DNA of 64,000 bases. Origin: Actinopolyspora xinjiangensis (GTDB lineage: Bacteria > Actinomycetota > Actinomycetes > Mycobacteriales > Pseudonocardiaceae). This document shows positions 1 to 8,329 of the stretch, piece after piece. The notes beneath the pieces are model-generated. The model was not told the DNA's origin. It was given only the letters and a program-made list of their open reading frames with translations, and did no database searches. How positions within the stretch are numbered: position 1 is the first letter of the stretch; every line of letters starts with the position of its first letter. Where the stretch lies: positions 1 to 64,000 of the forward strand of contig NZ_FNJR01000015.1 of the NCBI RefSeq assembly GCF_900104475.1. Direction: 5' to 3'. A program made the position numbers and the translations under genes.

Positions 1-60
1 CCACCACCCCCCATCACCCCAATTGAACACAACCGGCTGGCACACAGCCCCCAACACTTG

Positions 61-179
61 GGTCGGTGGCCACAGCGGAGGAGACACGCCCGGACCCCAT
101 CCCGAACCCGGCAGCTAAGCCCTCCAGCGCCCCAGGTACTGCACCCCCACGGGTGTGGGAGACACGGACACCGCCGACC
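61..179 (+). rRNA. rrf: 5S ribosomal RNA
   Basis: The ends GGTCGGTGG (61-69) and CCGCCGACC (171-179) pair over nine bases with one G-T wobble, forming 5S helix I. Between them lies typical actinobacterial 5S sequence, including the CCCATCCCGAACCCGG loop region near 96-111. The length of about 119 nt is normal. The first 60 bases would be the 23S-5S spacer; the 23S gene itself lies upstream of the window. A strong hairpin follows at 192-223, so 5S ends the operon. Confidence 0.96.
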
Positions 180-191
180 CAACCCCCCACC

Positions 192-223
192 GGCCCCACC
201 CCCACCACAAAGGGGGTGGGGCC
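192..223 (+). terminator. rRNA operon terminator hairpin
   Basis: GGCCCCACCCCC (192-203) pairs perfectly with GGGGGTGGGGCC (212-223) around an 8-nt loop. It lies 12 nt after 5S. No U-tract follows, which is usual for actinobacterial terminators. Confidence 0.85.
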
Positions 224-360
224 AAAACACGTCCCCACTTCCCTAAACGCCCCCACCGTCGTATGACTGCGATTCCACCCCCATAGTCGGGTTGGCGGCC
301 CCTCCCGGATATGACTCGTCCATCCCACTGGCAGGGGGCTTACCCGGCTAAGCTGGGGGG

Positions 361-366
361 TATCAT
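361..366 (+). promoter_or_regulatory. Possible -10 box for the TPR gene
   Basis: TATCAT lies 23 nt before the GTG start at 390, in an otherwise geneless stretch after the rRNA terminator. AGGAGG at 380-385 is the ribosome binding site. No convincing -35 box is visible. Confidence 0.35.
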
Positions 367-389
367 GTGCATAAGTTTCAGGAGGTCCG

Positions 390-1691
390 GTGTCCAGTTC
401 TGATGACAAGCGTGATGCTCGGCGTCGTGCCAACGACACCGGTGGCGGACCAGGCAAGGCCCGCAGGCCGAACCGTTCCCACACGGGAGGTTCCGGTGGG
501 GGGCCGCCTGGAGCCAGAAACAGCGGCGGAGGTGAACGCCGCTCGAGTCGTTACGGTTCCGGATCCACTGGGCAACGCCGTGATCAGGCTCCGGGCCAGC
601 GCGACGATTCCCGTGGTGGAAACAACCGCGTAGGACGTAATGACCGGAGGCGAAAGCCGGACGACCATCGTGCCGGGAACAACCGGGGACAGGCCGCTCA
701 CTCGCGAGACGCCTCCGCCCCACGGCAGGACCGCCGTTCGCGGGATGACCGCCCGCCGAAGCGGAAGGATCCCGCCTCCGGTTCGGCGGGCGGTGGAGCG
801 GGACGTTCCCGCCGTGACGCGGAGCAGTCGAACGCGACGACCGACGAAGATCGCGCCCGGGCTCCGAAGCTGCCGGAGGAAGCCAACGCCTCACAACTCG
901 ATCCGGAAGTACGCAGGGACTTCCGCGCGCTGCCCAAGATGGTCGCCGAAGACGTGGGTGCCCACGTGGTGGCTGTCGGGATGTTGTTGGAGTCAGAGCC
1001 GGAAAAGGCGCTGGAACACGCTCGGTACGCCCGCCGGAAGGCTTCCCGGTCCCCAGCGGCCAGGGAGGCCAACGGACTGGCCGCTTACTACGTCGGGAAC
1101 TGGAGCGAGGCGCTTTCCGAACTGCGTGCGGCACGAAGGATGGGGGGGCAGTCCCACTTGGCCACCATCGCCGACTGCGAACGTGCCCTCGGCAAACCAC
1201 AGCGAGCCCTGGAGCTCACGCGTGAGGAGGAAGCCGCTCGGTTGCCCAAGGACGAGGCGATCGAACTGCTCATCGTGGGTGCTGGAGCACGCCGTGATCT
1301 CGGCCAGGTGGAAGCGGCTGTCGTGAGCCTGCAGGTCCCCGAGCTGGATCCGCAGCGGAACGAGTCGTGGAGTGCTCGGCTGTTCTACGCCTACGCGGAC
1401 AATCTGCTGGCGGCCGGGCGTACCAGGGAGGCCTTCACCTGGTTCGTGCATGCCGCGAACGCAGATGACGATGAAGTCACCGATGCTCCCGAACGGCTCG
1501 AGGAACTCGTCTCCGAACTCGGTGGACCCGAGGAGGCGGAACGGTTGGCCGCGCACGCCGAAACCGAGATCGCCGTTTCGCAGGAACAGGAAGGCGCCAT
1601 CGGAGAGGAAGGTGGACCGGATTCCGGACGTATTCCGCAGCACGATCGGTCCCCCGCCTCCCATGATGTCGATCTGGGGATCTGGGACTGA
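390..1691 (+). CDS. TPR-repeat protein with Arg/Gly-rich N-terminus
   Basis: 433 residues from a GTG start with AGGAGG 4 nt upstream. Residues 1 to about 140 are low complexity and rich in Arg, Gly, Asp and Ser, probably disordered and possibly RNA-binding. Residues from about 150 on are helical with TPR-like pairs (for example LEHARYARRKASRSPAAREA and ALELTREEEAARL). The acidic C-terminus ends in DLGIWD. The position between the rRNA operon and the HAD/tlyA genes matches the conserved TPR protein of mycobacteria (Rv1691). No enzymatic motif is seen. The location and basic tail make a ribosome-related role attractive, but that is inference. Confidence 0.85.
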   Translation: MSSSDDKRDARRRANDTGGGPGKARRPNRSHTGGSGGGPPGARNSGGGERRSSRYGSGSTGQRRDQAPGQRDDSRGGNNRVGRNDRRRKPDDHRAGNNRGQAAHSRDASAPRQDRRSRDDRPPKRKDPASGSAGGGAGRSRRDAEQSNATTDEDRARAPKLPEEANASQLDPEVRRDFRALPKMVAEDVGAHVVAVGMLLESEPEKALEHARYARRKASRSPAAREANGLAAYYVGNWSEALSELRAARRMGGQSHLATIADCERALGKPQRALELTREEEAARLPKDEAIELLIVGAGARRDLGQVEAAVVSLQVPELDPQRNESWSARLFYAYADNLLAAGRTREAFTWFVHAANADDDEVTDAPERLEELVSELGGPEEAERLAAHAETEIAVSQEQEGAIGEEGGPDSGRIPQHDRSPASHDVDLGIWD

Positions 1692-1735
1692 TTCCGTAAC
1701 CGACGACGGTCCAGCGACGATCCGGAAGGAGTACC

Positions 1736-2812
1736 GTGCGGCAATCGCTCGGTGCCGAACACGACGCCCTGCTGTTCGATCTGGACGGCACGGTTTATCG
1801 CGGTGGTGAGGTCATCGAAGGAGCCGAGTCGACTATTTCCCGTGTTCGTCAGGCGGGTGTGTCGGTTCGGTACGTCACCAACAATGCCTCCAAACCTCCC
1901 GAGGAGGTGGCGGCCGCTCTGAACGAGCTCGGGGTGGCAGCCACGGTTCCCGAGGTCAGCACCAGCGCCCAGGCCGGAGCCGCGTTGCTGGCCGAACGAG
2001 TGCCCCCAGGTTCCCCCGTCCTCGTGGTCGGTACCGGTGCTCTCGCCGAGGAGCTCGCCAATGTCGGGCTGTCCCCGGTGCGCGGCGCCGACTCGGCTCC
2101 GGTGGCCGTGATACAAGGACACTCCCCGCACACCACGTGGGCCGATCTCGCCGAAGCCTGCTTGGCGATACGTGGTGGTGCGGTCTGGGTGGCTTGCAAT
2201 CGCGATGCGACTCTTCCCACCGAGCGGGGTGAGTTACCCGGTAACGGGGCGCTGGTGACAGCGTTGGGGGAGGCGACCGGCAGTAGTCCCCTGGTGGCGG
2301 GAAAGCCGGAACGTACTCTGCTGGACCGGGCTGTGAACACGGCCGACGCGCTGCGGCCCATGCTGGTGGGAGATCGGCTGGAGACCGATATCCTCGGAGC
2401 GTATCGTGCCGGTATTCCGTCGATGATGGTGCTCAGCGGTGTCAGCACTCCCGCCGAGTTGCTGGCCGCCCCGGTCGAATGCCGCCCCACCTACGTCGCG
2501 GCCGACCTGACGGCCCTCGAAGCCCCGGCCGAAACGACGATGATCGCGGAGCAGGCCGGGTGGAAGGTCGATGTCACCGGTTCCGGGCTGTCATTGGCCG
2601 CGGTCAGCGCGGCCGGATTCGGAGCAGCGATCGGATCGCCGGGGGAGTGGACCGGGCTGACGGCCCTGCGGGCCCTGTGTACCGCACGGTGGGCTGTGGG
2701 GAGCGGAGAAACCACGGTGACCCCCGAGGACTCCACCGCAGAGGCAGTACTGCGTGAGTTGGGCCTGCTTGGGTTCGATGACGAGCGTTTCGGTACTTCC
2801 GCGGTCGGCTGA
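1736..2812 (+). CDS. HAD-superfamily IIA phosphatase (NagD-like)
   Basis: 358 residues from GTG, with GGAAGGAG just upstream. Motif I is FDLDGTVYRGG at about residue 14, with the two catalytic Asp at 15 and 17. Motif II is TNNASKPP, and the late acidic motif is GDRLETDILGAYRAG. The cap lies between motifs II and III, as in subfamily IIA sugar or nucleotide phosphatases. About 80 residues follow the hydrolase core, an extension found in actinobacterial members. The substrate cannot be told from sequence. It lies 44 bp after the TPR gene and is probably cotranscribed with it. Confidence 0.88.
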   Translation: MRQSLGAEHDALLFDLDGTVYRGGEVIEGAESTISRVRQAGVSVRYVTNNASKPPEEVAAALNELGVAATVPEVSTSAQAGAALLAERVPPGSPVLVVGTGALAEELANVGLSPVRGADSAPVAVIQGHSPHTTWADLAEACLAIRGGAVWVACNRDATLPTERGELPGNGALVTALGEATGSSPLVAGKPERTLLDRAVNTADALRPMLVGDRLETDILGAYRAGIPSMMVLSGVSTPAELLAAPVECRPTYVAADLTALEAPAETTMIAEQAGWKVDVTGSGLSLAAVSAAGFGAAIGSPGEWTGLTALRALCTARWAVGSGETTVTPEDSTAEAVLRELGLLGFDDERFGTSAVG

Positions 2813-3008
2813 GTCACCTACCTGTCCTTGGCCTCTCTGCCGTGCGCTGCCCGTGTGCCGTTCCAGCTGAGACGAGAGGAGACCGAAGGGCGGCCAGCGG
2901 GGTGATCCGATAGCGTGGAATACCCGTCCGTCCTTTGGACCGTTCTTTCGATGCCTTCGTGGCATGGTGTTCGGCCCGTGTGATTGGTATCACTGTGAGT
3001 GGTGTGTG

Positions 3009-3266
3009 ATGAAGCAGGAGGAGATGGAGTCCGCGGGGCAACATGGCGAGGGAGCGGCTGATTCGGTGGCTGCCGCCGATTCGGTCGTGGACCGGATCCA
3101 GGAAGCCGAGGAGGCCGTGGAACGGTCCCTGGCGGATCTGCGTGAACTGGAGCGGCTGCCTGTTTCCGAGCACGTCGCCCGGTTCGACGCTGTTCACGAC
3201 GCGTTGACCGATGCCCTCAACCGGGCCGAAGAACTGCTGTCCGGACCGAGCAGTAGCGGGAGTTGA
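3009..3266 (+). CDS. Small acidic helical protein before tlyA
   Basis: 85 residues from ATG 3009; starts at 2964 or 3024 are possible and none has a well-spaced ribosome binding site. The sequence is acidic and almost entirely helical (RIQEAEEAVERSLADLREL), with no Cys and no membrane segment. It sits between the HAD phosphatase and tlyA, 4 bp before the tlyA start, where mycobacteria carry the small unknown protein Rv1693. Function is unknown; it may be a coiled-coil partner of a neighbour. Confidence 0.7.
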   Translation: MKQEEMESAGQHGEGAADSVAAADSVVDRIQEAEEAVERSLADLRELERLPVSEHVARFDAVHDALTDALNRAEELLSGPSSSGS

Positions 3267-3270
3267 AGCG

Positions 3271-4152
3271 GTGCCTCGAAAAGCACGACTGGATGCCGAG
3301 CTCGTACGGCGCAAGCTCGCGCGGTCGAGGGAACACGCCGGCGAGCTGATCGAGGCCGGGCGTGTGACTGTACGTGGTTTCGTGGCACGGAAGTCGGCGA
3401 CCTCGGTGGAAAACGATGCCTCGATCGTCGTCGCCGACGATGTCGAGGACCCCAAGTGGGCCTCCCGAGGCGCCTACAAGCTGCTCGGCGCGCTGGAGGT
3501 GTTCGAGAAGGAGGGCCTGCGGGTCGAGGGCAGGCGGTGCCTGGACGCGGGTGCTTCCACCGGAGGGTTCACCGATGTGCTGCTGCGACGGCGGGCCGAG
3601 GAGGTCGTGGCCGTCGATGTCGGCTACGGTCAGTTGGACTGGAAGCTGCGCACCGATGAACGTGTGACGGTGTGTGAGCGCAAGAACGTGCGCAACCTGA
3701 CCCCCGAGGACATCGGGGAGGCCACGGACCTGGTGGTCGCCGACCTGTCCTTCATCTCGTTGCGGCTGGTTCTGCCCGCCCTGAGTGAGTGCGTGCACAG
3801 AGGCTCCGACCTGGTGCTCATGGTCAAACCCCAGTTCGAGGTCGGTAAGGAGCGCCTCGGTGCGGGAGGGGTTGTGCGGGATCCGGCGTTGCGCGCCGAG
3901 GCGGTGCTCGGTGTGGTCGCGGCGGCGGCCGAGCACGGGCTGCGACTGCAGGCCGTCGTGGCGAGCCCGTTGCCCGGCCCGTCGGGAAACGTCGAGTATT
4001 TCGTCTGGCTGCACCGCCGCGGCGACCAGGCACCTCGTGACGTGACCACCATGGTCACCGAGGCGGTAACGGTTTCCTCGACCGACGCCACCACGGCTTC
4101 CCGGTCGGCGGAGACCGACACCGAGACCCTCGGAGGGGATGACGCCGGTTGA
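3271..4152 (+). CDS. tlyA: TlyA rRNA cytidine-2'-O-methyltransferase
   Basis: 293 residues from GTG 3271. An S4 RNA-binding domain covers about residues 1-65 (RLDAELVRRKLARSREHAGE). An FtsJ/RrmJ-type methyltransferase follows, with SAM motif LDAGASTGGFTDVLLRR, then VADLSFISLRLVLP and KPQFEVGKE. TlyA methylates 2'-OH of cytidines in 16S and 23S rRNA, which creates sensitivity to capreomycin-type drugs. A Thr/Ser-rich tail of about 30 residues extends beyond the usual end. It overlaps nadK by 4 bp, so the two are translationally coupled. Confidence 0.93.
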   Translation: MPRKARLDAELVRRKLARSREHAGELIEAGRVTVRGFVARKSATSVENDASIVVADDVEDPKWASRGAYKLLGALEVFEKEGLRVEGRRCLDAGASTGGFTDVLLRRRAEEVVAVDVGYGQLDWKLRTDERVTVCERKNVRNLTPEDIGEATDLVVADLSFISLRLVLPALSECVHRGSDLVLMVKPQFEVGKERLGAGGVVRDPALRAEAVLGVVAAAAEHGLRLQAVVASPLPGPSGNVEYFVWLHRRGDQAPRDVTTMVTEAVTVSSTDATTASRSAETDTETLGGDDAG

Positions 4153-5042
4153 CCCGTGACGTACTTCTGGTGATACATACCGGCAGGCAGTACAACCTGG
4201 GCACCGCTGAGAAAGTCGCCGGGAGGCTGATCGGTGCCGGTATGCGGGTGCGTGTCCTGGCCGAGGAGGCTCCGCAACTCAGTCCGGCCTGCTACAGCCG
4301 GGTGGTCGCGCCGGGGCCCCTCGCCGCCGAAGGCACCGAGCTCGTACTGGTGCTCGGTGGTGACGGAACCCTGCTGCGCGCGGCCGAACTCGCGAGGATG
4401 GCGGGTGTGCCGGTCTTCGGGATCAACCTGGGGCGGGTCGGTTTCCTGGCGGGAGCCGACTTCGACGCGCTCGACGAGGCCGTCGACGCGGTGGTGGAGG
4501 GACGCTACCACGTGGACGAGCGCATGACCATCGACATCACCGCGAGGATGGGCAACCAGGTGCTGGCCACCACCTGGTCGCTCAACGAAGCCAGTGTGGA
4601 GAAGAGCAGTCGCGAACGCATCCTCGACGTCGTCGTCGAGGTGGACGGTCATCCGGTTTCCACTTTCGGCTGCGACGGGGTGCTGTGCTCAACCCCGACC
4701 GGCTCCACCGCCTACGCGTTCTCGGCGGGCGGGCCCGTCATCTGGCCACAGGTGGAGGCTCTGCTGGTGGTCCCCAGCAACGCGCACGCGCTCTTCGCGC
4801 GCCCGCTGGTTCTGGCGCGGGACTCCGCGCTGGCCCTCGAGATCGATCAGAACGGTCACGACGCCGTGCTGTGCTGCGACGGACAGCGCCATTTCGACCT
4901 GCCGGCGGGCTCCCGGGTGGAAGTGGTGGCTTCGGAGAGTCCGCTGCGGTTGGTGCGCCTGCACGACACCTCGTTCACCGACCGGTTGGTGCGTAAGTTC
5001 GAGCTTCCTGTGCACGGTTGGCGAGGGCCAGTATCCGAATAG
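4149..5042 (+). CDS. nadK: NAD kinase
   Basis: 297 residues from TTG 4149, overlapping the tlyA stop (TTGA). Family signatures are all present: GGDGTLLRAAELA, the NAD-contacting NLGRVGFLA, the NEAS segment and TPTGSTAYAFSAGGP. The enzyme phosphorylates NAD to NADP in the cytosol. The order tlyA-nadK-recN is conserved across actinobacteria. The length is typical, and the start is fixed by the overlap and the absence of a nearby alternative. Confidence 0.95.
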   Translation: MTRDVLLVIHTGRQYNLGTAEKVAGRLIGAGMRVRVLAEEAPQLSPACYSRVVAPGPLAAEGTELVLVLGGDGTLLRAAELARMAGVPVFGINLGRVGFLAGADFDALDEAVDAVVEGRYHVDERMTIDITARMGNQVLATTWSLNEASVEKSSRERILDVVVEVDGHPVSTFGCDGVLCSTPTGSTAYAFSAGGPVIWPQVEALLVVPSNAHALFARPLVLARDSALALEIDQNGHDAVLCCDGQRHFDLPAGSRVEVVASESPLRLVRLHDTSFTDRLVRKFELPVHGWRGPVSE

Positions 5043-5213
5043 AACTCGGTTCCGTTGTGCGACTCGCCCTGCCCGACTCCGTCACGCGCACCGTCCGGCG
5101 GCGGAGTCGCCCGCCCGTGACTTCGGTGCTCCTCCGGTCCCGGTGAGAGCGGAACCGATCGGGAAACGCGCCTAACCGTCTCGCCGGGCCTCCTGAGGCG
5201 AGGCGGCGCCAGC

Positions 5214-5219
5214 TAGGGT
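5214..5219 (+). promoter_or_regulatory. Putative leaderless -10 box of recN
   Basis: TAGGGT is followed by 7 nt and then GTG 5227. Transcription would start on the start codon. No Shine-Dalgarno sequence suits GTG 5227 otherwise, except the AGGG within the box itself. Confidence 0.45.
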
Positions 5220-5226
5220 GCTTGCT

Positions 5227-6978
5227 GTGTTGGCGGAGATGCACATCCAAGGGCTGGGCGTGATCGACAGCGCCACGCTGGAGCTGCACCCGGGGCTGAC
5301 GGTGGTGACCGGTGAGACGGGTGCGGGAAAGACGATGGTGGTCACGGGCCTGCACCTGCTGAGCGGTGGCCGAGCCGACAGTTCCAGGGTGAGGTCGGGT
5401 GCCCAGCGAGCCGTGGTGGAAGGCCGGTTCGTCACCACTCCCGATTCCGGGGCCGTCGAAGTGGCGGGCGAGGCGGGAGCCGAACCCGACGAGGACGGCA
5501 GCCTGATCGCCGTTCGCAGCGTCGGTTCGCAGGGACGTTCGCGGGCTCACCTCGGGGGACGTTCGGTCCCGAACACGGTGTTGGCCGAGCTCGCGGACCG
5601 GGTGCTGGCGGTACACGGCCAGAACGACCAGTTGCGGTTGTTACGCGCCGATGAGCAACGTCGTGCGCTGGACCGGTTCGCGGGTAAGGCAGTCGAGGAA
5701 CCACTCGCGCGGTACCGCGCGGTGCGGGCGGAATGGCTTGAGACCGTCCGGGAACTGTCCGACCGCACCCAACGTTCGCGGGAACTGGAACGCGAGGCCG
5801 ATCTGCTGCGTCACGGACTGTCGGAGATCGACAGCGCCGGCCCCGAGAGGGGCGAGGACGTCAAGCTGGTGGAACAGGCCCGCAGACTTTCCGACATCGA
5901 CCAGTTGCGCGAGGTCGCGACCGGTGCCCGAACCGCCATCAGCGGTTCGGAGGAGGACCCGGACGTTTCCGGGGCCGTGAGTCTGGTGGGGCAGGCCCGC
6001 AGACTGCTGAACTCCTCCGAGGACCCCCGGCTGCGCGAGATCGCCGACAGGCTTTCCGAAGCGGACGCCCTGCTCGGAGATGCCGGCGCCGAGTTGAGCG
6101 GGTACCTCGATGAGCTGCACGCGGACCCGGCCGAGCTGGAGCGGGTGCTGGCGAGGCAGGCGCAGCTCAAGCAGCTCACCAAGAAGTACGCCGAGGACAT
6201 CGACGGTGTCCTCGAATGGGCCGAGCAGGCGCGTGAGAGGTTGCGGAGGATGGACACCTCCGAGGAGGCCCTCGCGGAGCTGGCCGCGCGTCGGGACCGG
6301 CTCGCGGCCGAGCTCACCGAGCACGCGCGCGAGCTCACCCGAATCCGAACGGAGGCGGCGGGCGAACTGGCCGCCGCGGTGAGCGAGGAACTGTCCGGGC
6401 TCGCCATGGCCCAGGCAGAGCTCGAGGTGACGGTGACGCGGCGTCGAGGCGGCGAGGGTGGGCACGAGACGATCGTGATGGATGGACAGCCGACGCACGC
6501 GGGACCGGACGGAGTCGACGACGTGGAGCTGCGCCTCCGAGCGCATCAGGGGGCTCCGACACTGCCCATCCAGAAGGGAGCCTCCGGCGGAGAGCTATCC
6601 AGGGTGATGCTGGGGCTCGAAGTGGTGCTGGCCGATTCGGACACCGTTCCCACACTCGTGTTCGACGAGGTCGACGCCGGAGTCGGTGGGCGAGCCGCGG
6701 TGGAGATCGGGCGACGGCTCTCGCGCCTGGCCCGGAGCCATCAGGTCGTGGTCGTCACCCACCTGCCGCAGGTGGCGGCCTACGCGGATCGGCACCTGGT
6801 GGTCGACAAGGCGACCGGTGACGCCGGACTCACCCACAGCGACGTGCGCACGGTCTCCGACGGGCAGCGTGTCACCGAGCTCGCCCGCATGCTGGCGGGG
6901 CTCGACTCCACCGAGACGGGGCGCGCTCACGCCGAGGAACTGCTCGAGGTCGCCGACCGCTACAAGGCAGGTTCCTGA
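5227..6978 (+). CDS. recN: DNA repair protein RecN
   Basis: 583 residues. GTG 5227 is preferred to GTG 5218 because a TAGGGT -10-like box (5214-5219) ends 7 nt before it, and RecN usually begins LAEM.IQGLGVID. Walker A is TGETGAGKT near residue 30. A long coiled-coil middle (about 150-420) is followed by the ABC signature GASGGELSRVMLGLE and Walker B LVFDEVDAGVGG. RecN is an SMC-like ATPase that works in recombinational repair of double-strand breaks. A TTA Leu codon lies early in the gene (near 5641), a rare codon in such high-GC DNA. Confidence 0.94.
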   Translation: MLAEMHIQGLGVIDSATLELHPGLTVVTGETGAGKTMVVTGLHLLSGGRADSSRVRSGAQRAVVEGRFVTTPDSGAVEVAGEAGAEPDEDGSLIAVRSVGSQGRSRAHLGGRSVPNTVLAELADRVLAVHGQNDQLRLLRADEQRRALDRFAGKAVEEPLARYRAVRAEWLETVRELSDRTQRSRELEREADLLRHGLSEIDSAGPERGEDVKLVEQARRLSDIDQLREVATGARTAISGSEEDPDVSGAVSLVGQARRLLNSSEDPRLREIADRLSEADALLGDAGAELSGYLDELHADPAELERVLARQAQLKQLTKKYAEDIDGVLEWAEQARERLRRMDTSEEALAELAARRDRLAAELTEHARELTRIRTEAAGELAAAVSEELSGLAMAQAELEVTVTRRRGGEGGHETIVMDGQPTHAGPDGVDDVELRLRAHQGAPTLPIQKGASGGELSRVMLGLEVVLADSDTVPTLVFDEVDAGVGGRAAVEIGRRLSRLARSHQVVVVTHLPQVAAYADRHLVVDKATGDAGLTHSDVRTVSDGQRVTELARMLAGLDSTETGRAHAEELLEVADRYKAGS

Positions 6979-7056
6979 CCGGGACCGACCGGCGGAGGGC
7001 GACGCGGCGCGGATTCGCGGTGGCCGGGCGAGGTGGGCCCGGCCGCGGATGAACGC

Positions 7057-7090
7057 CGTCGGAGCGTGCTGTCGACGGCACGCTCCGGCG
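7057..7090 (+). terminator. Hairpin after recN
   Basis: The arms CGTCGGAGCGTGC (7057-7069) and GCACGCTCCGGCG (7078-7090) pair over 13 bp with one G-T wobble and an 8-nt loop. The hairpin lies between the recN stop and steA, so steA probably has its own promoter. Confidence 0.65.
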
Positions 7091-7132
7091 TGGCGTTGAA
7101 ACAATCGGTCACTGTTTTGTCACCATCGGTGC

Positions 7133-8329
7133 ATGCGACTCAGTGGCCTGGTCGGAAGTCGGCAGGAAGCATTGCCGGGGCTCATCGGTACAGCGCGCGT
7201 CCAGCGGCGGATCGGCGAACTCCCACCTCGGATCGGAGCTCGGGAGATCGTCGTCCTCGACGAGCCCGATCTCGACCGGCGTACCGCTGAGTCGCTGGTC
7301 GCCCACGAGGTGGCCGCCGTAGTCAACGCCGCTCCCTCCATCTCGGGCAAGTATCCCAACCTCGGGCCTGAGGTTCTGCTCGCGGCGGGCACAGTGCTCG
7401 TGGACGACGTCGGTCCCGAAGCCCTGGAGCGGGTCAGAGACGGCGCCACGTTGCGGTTGTACAACGGCGATGTGTTCCTCACCGGCAAGCGCGGCGAGGA
7501 GCTTCTGCTGCACGGTTCGGAGCAGGACACCGAGAGCGTCTCAGCTCGGATGGCGGAGGCGAAGTCGGCGATGTCCGCGCAGCTGGAGGCGTTCTCAGCC
7601 AACACCATCGAGTTCCTGCGCAACGAACGCATGCTCGTGCTGGACGGCATCGGCGTTCCCGACGTCGGTGTGGCGATGGCGGGACGTCACGTGTTGGTGG
7701 TGGCCCCGGGACGTGGTCACGCCGAAGAGCTCAGGCGGCTGCGTCGCTACATCCGGGAGTACCGCCCGGTGCTGTTCGGGGTCGGCGCCGCGGCGGACAC
7801 GCTGCACGAGGCGGGGCTGTCCCCGGACGTGATAGTGGGAGATCCGGCCGTGCTCGACGTGAGCACGCTCAAGGCGGCGGAAGAGGTGGTCATCCCCGCC
7901 GACACCGACGGCTACGCTCCGGGAATCGAACGGATCCAGGACCTCGGTATCGGGGCGGTCACCTTTCCGGCCTCGGGAAATCCCGAGGATCTCGCGCTGC
8001 TGCTCGCCGACACGCACGACGCGGCGCTCGTCGCGACGGTGGGGATGCGCGCCACGCTGGACGAGTTCCTGGATCGTACGCGGGCCGGGACCAACCCCTC
8101 CACGTTTCTGACCAGGCTTCGGTTGGGTGGCAAGGTCGTGCACGGCTCGGCCGTGCTCGAACTGCAGCGCAACCGGGTTCCCACCCTCGCCGTGCTGTTG
8201 TTGGTGCTGAGCGTGATGCTCGCGATGTTCACGGTGGTGAGCACCTCGGGGATGTTCGGCTCCTACCTGACCGTGCTCGGGGCCTTCGGCGACACCGTGG
8301 TCGAGTTCTGCAGGGGGCTGATCACGTGA
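7133..8329 (+). CDS. steA: Cytokinetic ring protein SteA
   Basis: 398 residues from ATG 7133, with no Shine-Dalgarno sequence. The middle (about residues 170-300) resembles a thiamine-pyrophosphokinase-like fold, including GVGAAADTLHEAGL and DVIVGDPAVLDVS. A single C-terminal membrane helix (about 345-367, TLAVLLLVLSVMLAMFTVVS) anchors it. In Corynebacterium SteA and SteB form a complex at the division site that affects envelope integrity and cell separation. It overlaps steB by 4 bp (GTGA). The order recN-steA-steB-pyrG matches mycobacteria (Rv1696-Rv1699). Confidence 0.9.
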   Translation: MRLSGLVGSRQEALPGLIGTARVQRRIGELPPRIGAREIVVLDEPDLDRRTAESLVAHEVAAVVNAAPSISGKYPNLGPEVLLAAGTVLVDDVGPEALERVRDGATLRLYNGDVFLTGKRGEELLLHGSEQDTESVSARMAEAKSAMSAQLEAFSANTIEFLRNERMLVLDGIGVPDVGVAMAGRHVLVVAPGRGHAEELRRLRRYIREYRPVLFGVGAAADTLHEAGLSPDVIVGDPAVLDVSTLKAAEEVVIPADTDGYAPGIERIQDLGIGAVTFPASGNPEDLALLLADTHDAALVATVGMRATLDEFLDRTRAGTNPSTFLTRLRLGGKVVHGSAVLELQRNRVPTLAVLLLVLSVMLAMFTVVSTSGMFGSYLTVLGAFGDTVVEFCRGLIT

